Source: Deltaproteobacteria bacterium | Lineage (GTDB): Bacteria > Bdellovibrionota_B > Oligoflexia > Oligoflexales > Bog-1112 | NCBI GenBank assembly: GCA_947466225.1 | Contig: CANIBL010000025.1 | Span: forward strand, 1 to 34,269 | Reading direction: 5' to 3' | DNA length: 34,269 bases | Shown here: positions 1-8,255 of the stretch, piece after piece | Position numbering within the stretch: the stretch's first letter is position 1 | Layout: each line of letters opens with the position of its first letter | Translations under genes and position numbers: made by a program | The notes under the pieces: generated by a model | What the model saw: only the letters and a program-made list of their open reading frames with translations | Told to the model about the DNA's origin: nothing | Databases searched by the model: none

Positions 1-419
1 ACTGGGGAACCAGCTGCGCAGTTTCCCCAGACCCCTCCTGGCAAGAGCCGAGGGACTTAGAACTTTACTATCGGCTGCGATTTGTGACCCGCTGGGCCCC
101 CCCGATCTGCTGCCCTTGATTTTGTCACCAATTTTTCTTCCTACCCCATGCCTTCCCTGCGAAGAAGAGAAACGAGAGGTTTGGAAAAAAATCCGAGTAT
201 AAGACACGGACAGCCAGACAGAAGGGGCCCAACGGGTCATAAATCGCAGCCACAAAATAAGTGTCCATGGCGATAGTATGATCTGCGATTTTGAGAGGTG
301 GGAAGATACTGTCTGAGCGCCGGCCGTGTCTTATACTCGGATTTTTTTCCAAACCTCTCGTTTCTCTTTCAGCTCTTGCAAGGAGGGGTCTGGGGAAACT
401 GCGCAGCTGGTTCCCCAGT
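1..419. repeat. Nested inverted-repeat cluster
   Basis: No credible gene lies in the first 452 bases, which are built from nested inverted repeats. Bases 1-48 are the reverse complement of 372-419 with one mismatch. Bases 165-209 are a perfect 45-base inverted copy of 324-368. Bases 73-99 pair with 226-252 with two mismatches. On the right the outer and inner arms are nearly contiguous (369-371 between them), while on the left they are separated by about 116 bases (49-164), which looks like an insertion. No transposase is present. The cluster lies just past the 3' end of the ubiD-like gene and may extend outside the window. Confidence 0.85.
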
Positions 420-440
420 AAAAAAGGTGCCCCAGTAAAA
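389..440 (+). repeat. REP-like palindromic element, copy 1 (TGCGCAGCTGGT core)
   Basis: This segment has the core CTGCGCAGCTGGT with flanking GGGGA and CCCCAGTA blocks. It aligns without gaps to 23513-23561 (39 of 49 positions by hand count). Its first part is also the right outer arm of the inverted repeat at 1-419, so a reverse-oriented partial copy sits at 1-30. It is intergenic, past the 3' end of ubiD, and could form a hairpin at transcript ends. Confidence 0.7.
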
Positions 441-452
441 CCGATTTCACAG

Positions 453-2201
453 TTAGAACCCATACTGATGCCACTTGTCTGTGACCAGCTTTTCTGTATC
501 TGGGTCACAAAAGAGTTCCCCTGGATACGAAGGTTTGGTCCTAGCATCGATAAGAATCGGCGGTTCATAGGCCACTCGATGCCCCACTCGTGCCATTTTA
601 TATGCATAGAGATCTTGCATGGGATCCAGCCGGGTAAAGGTAGTCCACAAGAATGCAGTAGCGGATTTTGTTGCAGCCGCGACAGAATCGACTACTACGA
701 TCAAAGACCAGGGACGCAGGCTTTCCAACTGGGAAAGCGCCTCCAACCAACGTGGGTTTTCTGCATAAGAAGCGCCTTGGATCACCAAACAACCGGGAGA
801 AAATACGTGAGCATAGGTAATTTCCGGTGGAAGCATCCCAGAAAATACCCGAGGCAAGGTACGTTTGGGGGCACCCAGTCCCAGTAAAATCGCTTTGCTC
901 CCTTTGTTAAGGGCTGGCCCGCTATAATCCAACGTATCAAGGGCGGTGTGTCCAATTACATAGAGATCTGTGTGCCACTCCACTCGTTCGAGAATGTGGG
1001 TTAATACAGCAGGAAAATCCCGCAAGGGAATGGGAACATCTAGACAAAAGAGCACCTTCGTAAGAGCCAGTTGCCCTTCTCCCAAAATACGAAACGCGGC
1101 AGACAACGCCTCTCGATGATAGCGCTCTTGTAACACAGCAGCGGATAGTGCATGAAACCCACATTCTCCATAGCTCCAAAGGTCTCGCACAGCTGGCATG
1201 GCTAAGGGGAAGAGGGGAGAAAGGAGAGACTGGAGGTATTCCCCGATATAAAAGTCCTCTTGGCACGGTTTGCCTACTACGGTAGCGGGGAAAATAGCAT
1301 TTGGACGATGGTAAATTGCAGAAGGCCGAAATACGGGAAAATCATGTTGGAGAGAATAGTACCCATAGTGATCGCCAAAAGGTCCCTCTGGGCGGCGCAC
1401 GTGAGGCGGCACATATCCTGTGAGACAAAACTCCGCCTCGGCCATCACAGGAATGGGATGATCGCCGGCCTTTTTCACGCCTAGTTTGCCACCATGCAGG
1501 AAGGAGGCCATGAGCAACTCTGGCACGTTCTCTGGCAGGGGACAGATAGCAGAAAGGAGCAGCGTAGGAGGGCCGCCGAGATAGATATTTACCGGCAGCG
1601 GCGTATTTTGCAGCTCTGCTTGGTGCAGGTGAAATCCGCCGCCTTTTCCAATTTGAAAATGCATACCCGCTTCGCCTGGTTCAAAAATCTGCACACGATA
1701 CATGCCGAGGTTACTTGGCTTGCCAGCTACAGAGTGGGTATGTACCAGGGGTAAGGTCAAAAAAGGCCCACCGTCTTCACGCCATGAAGTAAGTGCTGGG
1801 AGTTGCGTCAGATCAGCCCCTGGGATCTGGCATTGCAAAACCGGCGCATAACCAGGGGTGCGCATACCACTGCGAAGCCCCCGGGCAATGGTGCTGCGAT
1901 GCTGCCACAGCGTGCGCCATTGGGGCGGGAAAAGTTGCTCCGCCAATTGGACCACCGGTTCAATTGGGTTGGTGGAACCAAAGGCTAGATCTACCCGCTC
2001 TTTGGTTCCAAACAGGTTGGTAATTACCGGAAAGGATTTTCCCTTCACGCGGGTAAACAGAAGAGCTGGCCCCCCGACTTCGATCACCCTGCGGTGGATT
2101 TCTGCAACCTCGAGATGGGCATCCACCGGCGTATCAATGACCTGTACTTGGTTGCGCTTGCGTAGTTCCGTAATAAATTGCTGCAGATTTTGCCAGCCCA
2201 T
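453..2201 (-). CDS. ubiD: UbiD-family decarboxylase (prFMN-dependent)
   Basis: Predicted 582-residue cytoplasmic decarboxylase of the UbiD family, which uses prenylated FMN to decarboxylate aromatic acids, classically 4-hydroxy-3-polyprenylbenzoate in ubiquinone synthesis. Family marks visible are the N-terminal GGPALLF block (about 43-49), the cofactor/substrate segment NLGMYR (164-169), and RPEGPFGDHYGYY (270-282) carrying the conserved acidic residues. It is longer than E. coli UbiD (497 aa) and resembles the ~600-residue long UbiD branch. ATG at 2201 is preceded by a GGGGA Shine-Dalgarno. No ubiX (prFMN synthase) is nearby. It is divergent from the exported protein at 2313. Family assignment is firm. 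The quinone-pathway role is inferred, because several UbiD subfamilies act on other aromatics. Confidence 0.9.
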   Translation of the reverse strand: MGWQNLQQFITELRKRNQVQVIDTPVDAHLEVAEIHRRVIEVGGPALLFTRVKGKSFPVITNLFGTKERVDLAFGSTNPIEPVVQLAEQLFPPQWRTLWQHRSTIARGLRSGMRTPGYAPVLQCQIPGADLTQLPALTSWREDGGPFLTLPLVHTHSVAGKPSNLGMYRVQIFEPGEAGMHFQIGKGGGFHLHQAELQNTPLPVNIYLGGPPTLLLSAICPLPENVPELLMASFLHGGKLGVKKAGDHPIPVMAEAEFCLTGYVPPHVRRPEGPFGDHYGYYSLQHDFPVFRPSAIYHRPNAIFPATVVGKPCQEDFYIGEYLQSLLSPLFPLAMPAVRDLWSYGECGFHALSAAVLQERYHREALSAAFRILGEGQLALTKVLFCLDVPIPLRDFPAVLTHILERVEWHTDLYVIGHTALDTLDYSGPALNKGSKAILLGLGAPKRTLPRVFSGMLPPEITYAHVFSPGCLVIQGASYAENPRWLEALSQLESLRPWSLIVVVDSVAAATKSATAFLWTTFTRLDPMQDLYAYKMARVGHRVAYEPPILIDARTKPSYPGELFCDPDTEKLVTDKWHQYGF

Positions 2202-2312
2202 CTCCCATCCCCTTTTTCCGCCTCTACTCGATCCTCGAAGAAACTTGTCATATGGCGTATGCTCTTATCATAGGTAGACAAGAAACCAAAGTTACTACAG
2301 CAGGTACCACGC

Positions 2313-3176
2313 ATGGGGATTCAAACGAAAGGGCTCATCATTGTAAGTGTCTGGCTTCACGCCATAGCGTTTGCCAAACCAACCAGCCCATCTAATAAAT
2401 CAAGTTCCACAAAAAAAGAAGAGACCGCACACGATGCTACCAGCAAAGAGGAACAGACCCCACAACCCTGGTATGTCGATACACCCCGTCCGCTGCTGAC
2501 ACCGGAAGAGAAGAAAAAAATTTGTCGTACCTACGAGGGGCACTACATTTCCTACTACAAGGATGTGTTCCGAGTAAGAGGTTGTAAGCGCATCTTACTT
2601 TCTGACAGTGAATCCTATGAACTAAGCCGTCAACAGACGAAGATTGATAGAGTGGATCGTGATTCGAAGGTCATCGAAGCCTTACCTAGAGAAACCGAAC
2701 CGCCAAAACTGTCGTTGACCTCTCTTTGTAAACTCTACCGAAATCACTACATTACTAACTCTGTGGTGTACTATCATTTAGATGCCGCTTGTGAGAAGCA
2801 TGAATTCCCCAATTGGGATACGTTTGATGTACATCGAAAAAGCCATGCTACTTCCATTGGAAGCTTGCAAGTACTCGATAGCGATGTGGTACATTTTTTC
2901 AAAGAGGGTGCCCCCATTCCCTCCATGGCAGATAAACTTTCTACGCTAAAAAAGAATTCGAAGATCGCACTCCTTCCACTGGCGCAAGCTTGCAAAGGCC
3001 TCATCGGTAGTTATGTCTCCTATCGACATAAGGTGTATCAAATCCAGGCGCGCAAAAAGGGAGGCGGCTGTGAAAAGGTAGAAAAGGCGGGTGATGTACT
3101 CACAAGAAAACAACCCGGCATTCGCATTCAAGAACTCACCCATTCCCAGGCCTACTCTATCCCAGAGGCACACTGA
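2313..3176 (+). CDS. Exported protein with three degenerate Cys/Tyr repeats
   Basis: 287-residue protein with a short N-terminal hydrophobic segment (IIVSVWLHAIAFA) that looks like a signal peptide cut near residue 21. I do not recognise the family. The mature part holds three related units beginning ICRTYEGHYISYY, LCKLYRNHYITNS and ACKGLIGSYVSYR. Each starts with Cys, then an aromatic/Gly-x-Tyr-[IV]-[ST] block, a V-[FY] step and a second Cys 15-25 residues later, followed by an I-x-x-[IL] strand. Spacing is about 80-140 residues. Paired cysteines suggest disulfides outside the cytoplasm. The Shine-Dalgarno is weak (AGG 9 bases before ATG). It lies 86 bp upstream of the sushi lipoprotein on the same strand, so they may form one exported module. 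Function unknown. Confidence 0.75.
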   Translation: MGIQTKGLIIVSVWLHAIAFAKPTSPSNKSSSTKKEETAHDATSKEEQTPQPWYVDTPRPLLTPEEKKKICRTYEGHYISYYKDVFRVRGCKRILLSDSESYELSRQQTKIDRVDRDSKVIEALPRETEPPKLSLTSLCKLYRNHYITNSVVYYHLDAACEKHEFPNWDTFDVHRKSHATSIGSLQVLDSDVVHFFKEGAPIPSMADKLSTLKKNSKIALLPLAQACKGLIGSYVSYRHKVYQIQARKKGGGCEKVEKAGDVLTRKQPGIRIQELTHSQAYSIPEAH

Positions 3177-3215
3177 TCGTAACCCCACTCCACGCTCCCC
3201 TTCTCATGCTTCATG

Positions 3216-3221
3216 TATAAT
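3216..3221 (+). promoter_or_regulatory. Possible -10 box upstream of the sushi lipoprotein
   Basis: A perfect TATAAT lies 42 bases before the ATG at 3263, in the gap after the 2313 gene. I see no good -35 box at the expected distance, so this is only a candidate internal promoter. Confidence 0.35.
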
Positions 3222-3262
3222 AGGAAAAATATCTACAGCCAGTAGAGGGAGAGGGTCACCTT

Positions 3263-5005
3263 ATGAAAAAATGGTATGCATACAGCTTCATTCTGTTGCT
3301 ATATGGATGTCCGTCCAGCAAGCAGAAGAGTTTGGATTCTTCCCTTCCATCATCGGATCATCGTCATTGTTACCCAAAAGACAACTATGAGTATACAAAT
3401 GGAAAATGGACCACAGAGGACAAATGGAAAACTGCGATTTTTACCTGTAACGACGGATATTTCATTGAGGGATCAACCACAGAAACCTATGAGAAGGATG
3501 GCTGTACAAACGGACTTTGGACCAACTATCATGTGAGGAAATGTGAAGCAAAGAAATGCGATGAAGCGTTATTGAAAGATGAAAATAGTTATTCTTATTA
3601 CAGTAGCTATACAAACTCCGCTACATTGACATGCAACTGGGGATATGCTTTTCATACAGACAAAGGAAAAAGAACCGAAACTTCCATTGCCTGTAAAGAT
3701 GGCCATTGGGATCCAGAGCCACCAAAGTGTGAAAATACCGATTGCCCGAGAATCTCCGCAGATCCACATGGAAAATGGGTTTTTACCAAATTAACAGCAG
3801 AATTGACCTGTGAGACAGGATGGGCTACCCATGGGTTATTTGGTCAAGAGAGTAAAAGGGCGAGCAGCAATTGTTCAGATGGAAGCTGGTCTCCTGCGCC
3901 TTCCACCTGTTTTCCCAGCACTTCATCCTCCTTAGATGACGATGAATGCCTTCCTCTTTACTCCACGGCTGGAACCTGGACCTATTCCAGTGAACATGGT
4001 AGCAAAATTGGACAGTTAACCTGCCAAGATGGATATGAAATCAGTGGATTTTCGGGAAAAATGCAGGATGCGATCACGTGCAAACAAGGGAAATGGGACG
4101 CATTCATCCCCCGGTGTACAGTCAGAACTTGTACACCGCTTTTAGATCCCCATGGAGAATGGTCGGGCCGTTTTGAAGCGGGTTCTCTTGCATTTTTGTA
4201 TTGCGATAGCGACTATCGACTTGCCGGTTCCGTATATAGTGCTGCTACCTATATTCGATGTAGCAATAAAGGAAAATGGGAGAAAGAAATTCCCATCTGT
4301 GAGAGAAAACCTGCAGAGCCCTCATCTTTCACCTGTGCAAAAACGCTAACTACACTTAACGGAGTGTGGTCATACGCAGGAAATACGGCTTTCCTCTTTT
4401 GCAATGTAGGATATGACCGTAATGGATTTAGGGCTGATTGCCAACCAGATGGAACATGGAGAGAAACGACGCCTTCTCGTTGCGAGCCAAAATCATGCAA
4501 CACCTGGGACTACCTTGGATTTTGGTCACCCAGTCGAGTTGGGGAAAAAAGCACGCTCACCTGTCCAGCCTCTACACATCCATTTTGTACCAGTGGCCCT
4601 TCTTACCCGAACCATGTAAAAATTGCGACTTCTACTTGCACAGCATCCGGTCATGTCCCAAGCTGCAGTTGCCATGGATACTCTGATTCAAGACCAGATG
4701 CAACCCACACGCCTTCCTCTACCCCTAAAACTTTTTATCAAAAAGCGTCAGAAGCTGCACAGATCCAAAATAAAACCAGCTGTGAAACGTATTTTGTCGA
4801 ACTGGAAAAGAAAGTTAGCACACCGAATGAAGCCAACTCGTTCAGTCGCCGCTTTCGATATGTGTCTCTCATCCTCCATCCAGATAGATGCGATAAAGAT
4901 CAGATCCAAACTGCCCTCACTGGTCTGGGATTTCCTGGAGTAGAAGATATATGCACAGAAGCCTATAAAGTGCTCAGTGCATTCAAAACGTGTATGGACT
5001 TGTAG
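3263..5005 (+). CDS. Lipoprotein with sushi (CCP) repeats and C-terminal J-domain-like segment
   Basis: 580 residues. The N-terminus MKKWYAYSFILLLYGC ends in a plausible lipobox (Cys16). Six clear complement-control-protein modules follow, each with four cysteines, a LTC..GY strand and a C.(D/Q)G.W....P.C end: residues 36-94, 99-156, 161-216, 229-285, 290-346 and 358-407. A degenerate seventh spans about 412-470. Most carry an extra N-terminal G-x-W (HGKW, HGEW, NGVW). After a Ser/Thr/Pro linker (about 471-488), residues 525-575 resemble a DnaJ J-domain: RRFRYVSLILHPDR with the HPD triad (539-541), then a helix ending EAYKVLS. Helix I is not obvious, and extra cysteines suggest an oxidising location. 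ATG follows GAGAGGG. Sushi modules are typical of animal complement and adhesion proteins and uncommon in bacteria. A surface adhesin or complement-interaction role is inference. Confidence 0.85.
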   Translation: MKKWYAYSFILLLYGCPSSKQKSLDSSLPSSDHRHCYPKDNYEYTNGKWTTEDKWKTAIFTCNDGYFIEGSTTETYEKDGCTNGLWTNYHVRKCEAKKCDEALLKDENSYSYYSSYTNSATLTCNWGYAFHTDKGKRTETSIACKDGHWDPEPPKCENTDCPRISADPHGKWVFTKLTAELTCETGWATHGLFGQESKRASSNCSDGSWSPAPSTCFPSTSSSLDDDECLPLYSTAGTWTYSSEHGSKIGQLTCQDGYEISGFSGKMQDAITCKQGKWDAFIPRCTVRTCTPLLDPHGEWSGRFEAGSLAFLYCDSDYRLAGSVYSAATYIRCSNKGKWEKEIPICERKPAEPSSFTCAKTLTTLNGVWSYAGNTAFLFCNVGYDRNGFRADCQPDGTWRETTPSRCEPKSCNTWDYLGFWSPSRVGEKSTLTCPASTHPFCTSGPSYPNHVKIATSTCTASGHVPSCSCHGYSDSRPDATHTPSSTPKTFYQKASEAAQIQNKTSCETYFVELEKKVSTPNEANSFSRRFRYVSLILHPDRCDKDQIQTALTGLGFPGVEDICTEAYKVLSAFKTCMDL

Positions 5006-5018
5006 GAGAAGGTATTCC

Positions 5019-5042
5019 AAATAGGCCACCAAATGGCCTATT
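5019..5042. terminator. Hairpin between convergent genes, possible bidirectional terminator
   Basis: AATAGGCC at 5019-5026 pairs with GGCCTATT at 5035-5042 around an 8-base loop, in the 48-bp gap between the convergent sushi lipoprotein and the lipoprotein at 5054. No clear T-tract follows on either strand. Confidence 0.45.
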
Positions 5043-5053
5043 GGAGCTAAATC

Positions 5054-6874
5054 CTACGGATCTACAACATCTACATCTACCATTTCAGATAGATCAGGAG
5101 CAGATACAGAGGTATCTCCCTTTACCAACTCGTAGCCAGCAGTGGGAGTAATCAAGGCAGTATCAATGCCGTATAGCCCATCACTACCTTGCACCACACA
5201 TTGCTTGGTTACATAGTCGCCATGCTGATGGGTAACCCAATTATCTGCAGCTGTTTGTAGCGCTGTATTGCTAGATACGTTAGAGAAGTCAGGTTTGTAC
5301 CATTTAGCCTCTTGGCTCCTACCACCTATTGTACAGGTTTGGGAATAATACGCTCCCGTACTGTCTGTCAGCGGCCCTGCGGCTGTGCATCCAGTTTGGA
5401 CGTTCTCGTTGTTAAAGAAAGGATGATAAAACCCGTTTGGCAGCAAGGTGCGTCCCAATGTTTTGCCTTCCCGGGTAAATTGTCGAATACTAAGAGAGGC
5501 TAGCGTTGAATTCCCTGTGGCACCTGACAATCCACATCCTTTCAAGAGTCCGGTATCTGGATCTGTGCTTAAATTAAAAACCATACCCCGTGCGTTCTCT
5601 TGGTAAGAACCACCTGGGTTTTGCCAGTAGGATACCGTTCCGGTATTATCTGCTGGGTTCACATTAAATGCCACGTACATGATGCCAGCAATAGCATTGT
5701 TGGTATTTTGAATCGGCTGGTTGGTTGTAGGATTGATATAGCTACCGTAAGCAGGATCTGAACTCGGTACGCTGAGAGATGCTCCTGCATTCAAATCTAA
5801 TACTCCATTGACAAAAGCCAGATCAGAAAATGCGGAGGCCAATTGGGCCCGACGCAACTCTGTTACCAATCGGTACGATGCATCTGCCTCCTTTACTTTA
5901 GAGTAAGATACGCTCAAATAGTTATCCACAGGATTTTGATCCTGTTGACCCCCTTGCTGCGCTGCAGCGGCTCCAGCTCGTTTTACCCATAATTTTCCTG
6001 TATAGGTATCATTATTCGCTTCAGAAGCGGGAGAGTGCACGAGATGCATTTCCGTCGTCAATGTTTTATCAGCTCCACCTTGATTCATTTTCATTGCAAG
6101 CACTACATCGCTTCGGTACACTGGTTGCCCATTTTGGTCTTTTAGCCGAGAGATAGAAGCTTTGGTCACTGTCGAAGCATAACTGCCCATAGCAGTTCCA
6201 ATTTCTGTCGAGAGGTCCAAGCTTTCGCCCACATCCGGTAATTTGGCACTACCGCTCTTCTTTGCCTGACACATCATGGCTTGTACAAATCCTAAACCTT
6301 GATCCACAATGGCATTTACTGTAGAAATTTGGGAGCGAGCAAACGAAACCAAACAAGATTCTCCTGTGGAGTCTAATCCATTTTTGGTACCTGCATATTG
6401 GGTGCCTTGCTGTGTACCGTACATCATGTCTTGGTCAAATTGATAACACGTAACGGCTTGATCCATTAGATGCTGTTGAAAAATTTGTGGCAAGCAAGAA
6501 TCTGCATCTCCTTTTAGAATTGCGTCTGCAGCTGCTTCTTTCTTTTTAAAGCTTTCAATTTTTGGCCCATCTTCTAGAGGTGGTAGTGTCGTAGTATCAG
6601 TCATCTCTCCCAGCGCAAGAGAAGCATTCGTGGTTTGAGGAAATATACTAACAGACAATGAACTTGGGTAGGCCAAAGCCAAGGCATTCACGCTGGTAAT
6701 GCTGCTGGCATCCCCCGTGGTACTGGTCGTAGTCGTAGTTGTGGTTGTTTTTGTTGAAGCAGCCGCTGCGGCGGCCGGATCTGAGCTGCTGCTCTTACTA
6801 CAATGGGCTAAAATCAAGGTCGATGCAGAAATACAGGCGATCTGCACTCGACGCCGAAAAAAAGAAATACGCAT
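5054..6874 (-). CDS. Large lipoprotein of unknown function
   Basis: 606 residues from the ATG at 6874, which follows a GGGGGGAG Shine-Dalgarno; in-frame starts at 6901 and 6913 are poorer. The N-terminus is basic, then hydrophobic, ending LILAHC, a plausible lipobox at Cys25. A low-complexity linker of Ser, Ala and Thr follows (poly-Ala at about 34-39, poly-Thr at about 43-50). The rest is a mostly polar, probably beta-rich body with scattered cysteines (CLPQIF, CYQFD, SCLVSF, GCGLSG, CTAAG, TCTIGG) and an acidic C-terminus. I do not recognise a family. It lies 42 bp downstream of folD on the same strand and may be read through from it, but no functional link is evident. Outer-membrane anchoring is inferred from the lipobox. 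Confidence 0.75.
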   Translation of the reverse strand: MRISFFRRRVQIACISASTLILAHCSKSSSSDPAAAAAASTKTTTTTTTTSTTGDASSITSVNALALAYPSSLSVSIFPQTTNASLALGEMTDTTTLPPLEDGPKIESFKKKEAAADAILKGDADSCLPQIFQQHLMDQAVTCYQFDQDMMYGTQQGTQYAGTKNGLDSTGESCLVSFARSQISTVNAIVDQGLGFVQAMMCQAKKSGSAKLPDVGESLDLSTEIGTAMGSYASTVTKASISRLKDQNGQPVYRSDVVLAMKMNQGGADKTLTTEMHLVHSPASEANNDTYTGKLWVKRAGAAAAQQGGQQDQNPVDNYLSVSYSKVKEADASYRLVTELRRAQLASAFSDLAFVNGVLDLNAGASLSVPSSDPAYGSYINPTTNQPIQNTNNAIAGIMYVAFNVNPADNTGTVSYWQNPGGSYQENARGMVFNLSTDPDTGLLKGCGLSGATGNSTLASLSIRQFTREGKTLGRTLLPNGFYHPFFNNENVQTGCTAAGPLTDSTGAYYSQTCTIGGRSQEAKWYKPDFSNVSSNTALQTAADNWVTHQHGDYVTKQCVVQGSDGLYGIDTALITPTAGYELVKGDTSVSAPDLSEMVDVDVVDP

Positions 6875-6916
6875 ACTCTCCCCCCATAAAACAGTTTTCA
6901 TAGGGATCGACAAGAA

Positions 6917-7774
6917 TCAGAAAATCTTGAGCGTTTGTATGTAGATTTCCAGGCAGTTTTGTAGAAGAACCGCAACCGTAATAGGACCGACTCCACCTGG
7001 AACGGGTGTAATATAGCCAGCTTGGGTTTGGACTTCCTCAAAGTCTACATCCCCGACCGTACGATCTCCCACCTTTTGAATCCCTACATCAATCACAATG
7101 GCACCGGGTTTTACCCAGTCCTTGCGTATCAAGTGGACGACGCCAGTAGCAGAAATCAGGATGTCTGCTTGTCTCGTCAAAAGATGCGGCGTCACACTTT
7201 GTTCATGTAAATGAATGACCGTAACCCCTTGTTGGGTAAGCAAGGTAGAGGTAGGCGCGCCGACAATCACACTCTGGCCCACTACTGCTGCAACTTTACC
7301 TGACAAGGGAACATTCAAGGAATCCAAGATCTTGAGGATGGCGAGAGCTGTACAGGGATAGATGCCGGGAATATTCCAGTTTAAGCGACCTTGCTGGGCT
7401 GGAGTTAAGCCATCGGCATCTTTCGTAGGGTCGATTTCCATCACCGCAGCCATTGCATCCAAAGAGGCGGGCAATGGAAGCTGCAACAAAATACCGTCGA
7501 CGCCAGTATCTTTATTCAAATGATGGATAGCGGTATGTAAGTCAGATTGACTGGCAGAAGCCGGCAAGCGTTCAATTTTGGATTCAATGCCAACTGCTTG
7601 GCACGCGCGTTGTTTTACGGAGACATAGAGCTCACTCGCTGGATTGTCACCTACGAGAAGTACAGCAAGAAAAGGAGCGCGAAACCCCTTGGCTCGATAG
7701 CTAGCAATTTTGTGCTGGATCGGTTCTTGAATGCCCAATGCGATGGCTTTTCCATCGATCAATATTGCTGTCAT
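6917..7774 (-). CDS. folD: Methylenetetrahydrofolate dehydrogenase/cyclohydrolase FolD
   Basis: 285 residues, normal for the family. FolD interconverts 5,10-methylene- and 10-formyl-tetrahydrofolate through two activities in the cytoplasm. Visible signatures are the catalytic lysine in YVSVK (Lys54), DGILLQLPLP, KDADGLTP, the NADP loop GQSVIVGAP and the C-terminal PVPGGVGPITVAVL. The reading frame stays open upstream to 7936, but that part is the antisense of tRNA-Leu; ATG at 7774 matches the usual FolD N-terminus (MTAILIDGK). The start is only 29 bases from the tRNA 3' end, so the tRNA and folD may share a transcript. The lipoprotein at 5054 lies downstream. Confidence 0.95.
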   Translation of the reverse strand: MTAILIDGKAIALGIQEPIQHKIASYRAKGFRAPFLAVLLVGDNPASELYVSVKQRACQAVGIESKIERLPASASQSDLHTAIHHLNKDTGVDGILLQLPLPASLDAMAAVMEIDPTKDADGLTPAQQGRLNWNIPGIYPCTALAILKILDSLNVPLSGKVAAVVGQSVIVGAPTSTLLTQQGVTVIHLHEQSVTPHLLTRQADILISATGVVHLIRKDWVKPGAIVIDVGIQKVGDRTVGDVDFEEVQTQAGYITPVPGGVGPITVAVLLQNCLEIYIQTLKIF

Positions 7775-7803
7775 GGGGAGGAAAAACCTCTGAGGCATGC
7801 GAT

Positions 7804-7890
7804 TGGTGCTCGAGACCAGAATTGAACTGGTACGGGGTTGCCCCCGCAAGATTTTAAGTCTTGTGTGTCTACCGTTTCCACCACTCGAGC
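7804..7890 (-). tRNA. tRNA-Leu (UAA anticodon)
   Basis: 87 nt on the minus strand. The acceptor arms GCTCGAG and CTCGAGC pair perfectly, followed by discriminator A and an encoded CCA (7804-7806). The anticodon stem CAAGA/TCTTG encloses the loop CTTAAAA, giving anticodon TAA. A long variable arm, GCGGGGGCAACCCCGT, is typical of tRNA-Leu. The T arm is CCAGTTCAATTCTGG. Confidence 0.95.
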
Positions 7891-7908
7891 GCATATTTGC
7901 GAGGAAAG

Positions 7909-7936
7909 AACGTACCACATCCCCAGATAAAATCAA
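7909..7936 (-). promoter_or_regulatory. Candidate sigma70 promoter of tRNA-Leu(UAA)/folD
   Basis: On the minus strand TTGATT (7936-7931) and TACGTT (7914-7909) are 16 bases apart, with the -10 box about 18 bases before the tRNA 5' end. Both boxes are imperfect, so this is a moderate candidate. Confidence 0.4.
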
Positions 7937-8094
7937 ACATCCTTATTCTCACTCTCTTGGGGCGGTGCTTTTTACATTGAATTTAGAAATAAATTGGTTA
8001 TGGTATGCTAGTTAGAGGATTTAATGGATTTGATTACTTTTTACACAATTCAGAGAACCGATGGGATACAAGCTATCTGCGACGGACGGCGGGG

Positions 8095-8123
8095 GAGTAA
8101 TCCACTGGAGCTGTGGATTACTC
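8095..8123 (+). other. Perfect 11-bp hairpin in a gene-free stretch
   Basis: The 365-base stretch 7891-8255 has no gene. Beyond the tRNA promoter region the main structure is GAGTAATCCAC (8095-8105) pairing perfectly with GTGGATTACTC (8113-8123) around a 7-base loop. A second 6-bp stem, CTAGTG (8126-8131) with CACTAG (8149-8154), follows directly, and ATGGGA near 8062 could pair with TCCCAT near 8141. No T-tract follows, so it is not a simple terminator. It could be a small RNA or a leader of the 8256 gene. It matches no riboswitch I know. Confidence 0.4.
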
Positions 8124-8255
8124 TACTAGTGTTGAATCTGTCCCATAGCACTAGATCAGCTGGAAAAAAACTCCGCTAAACCGCAGGGAGGAGGTTGCAG
8201 TTGCAAATCTACTAGCCACGTTCTATACTACTACGTTTCGTATGGAGGATCATTT

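Noticed and set aside
291..887. Open frame of 198 codons on the plus strand
   Set aside because: It overlaps the ubiD-like gene antisense and crosses the inverted repeats; no Shine-Dalgarno or recognisable domain.
6699..6944. Plus-strand frame opposite the lipoprotein start, with poly-Val
   Set aside because: It is the complement of the Thr-rich linker of the lipoprotein; no Shine-Dalgarno.
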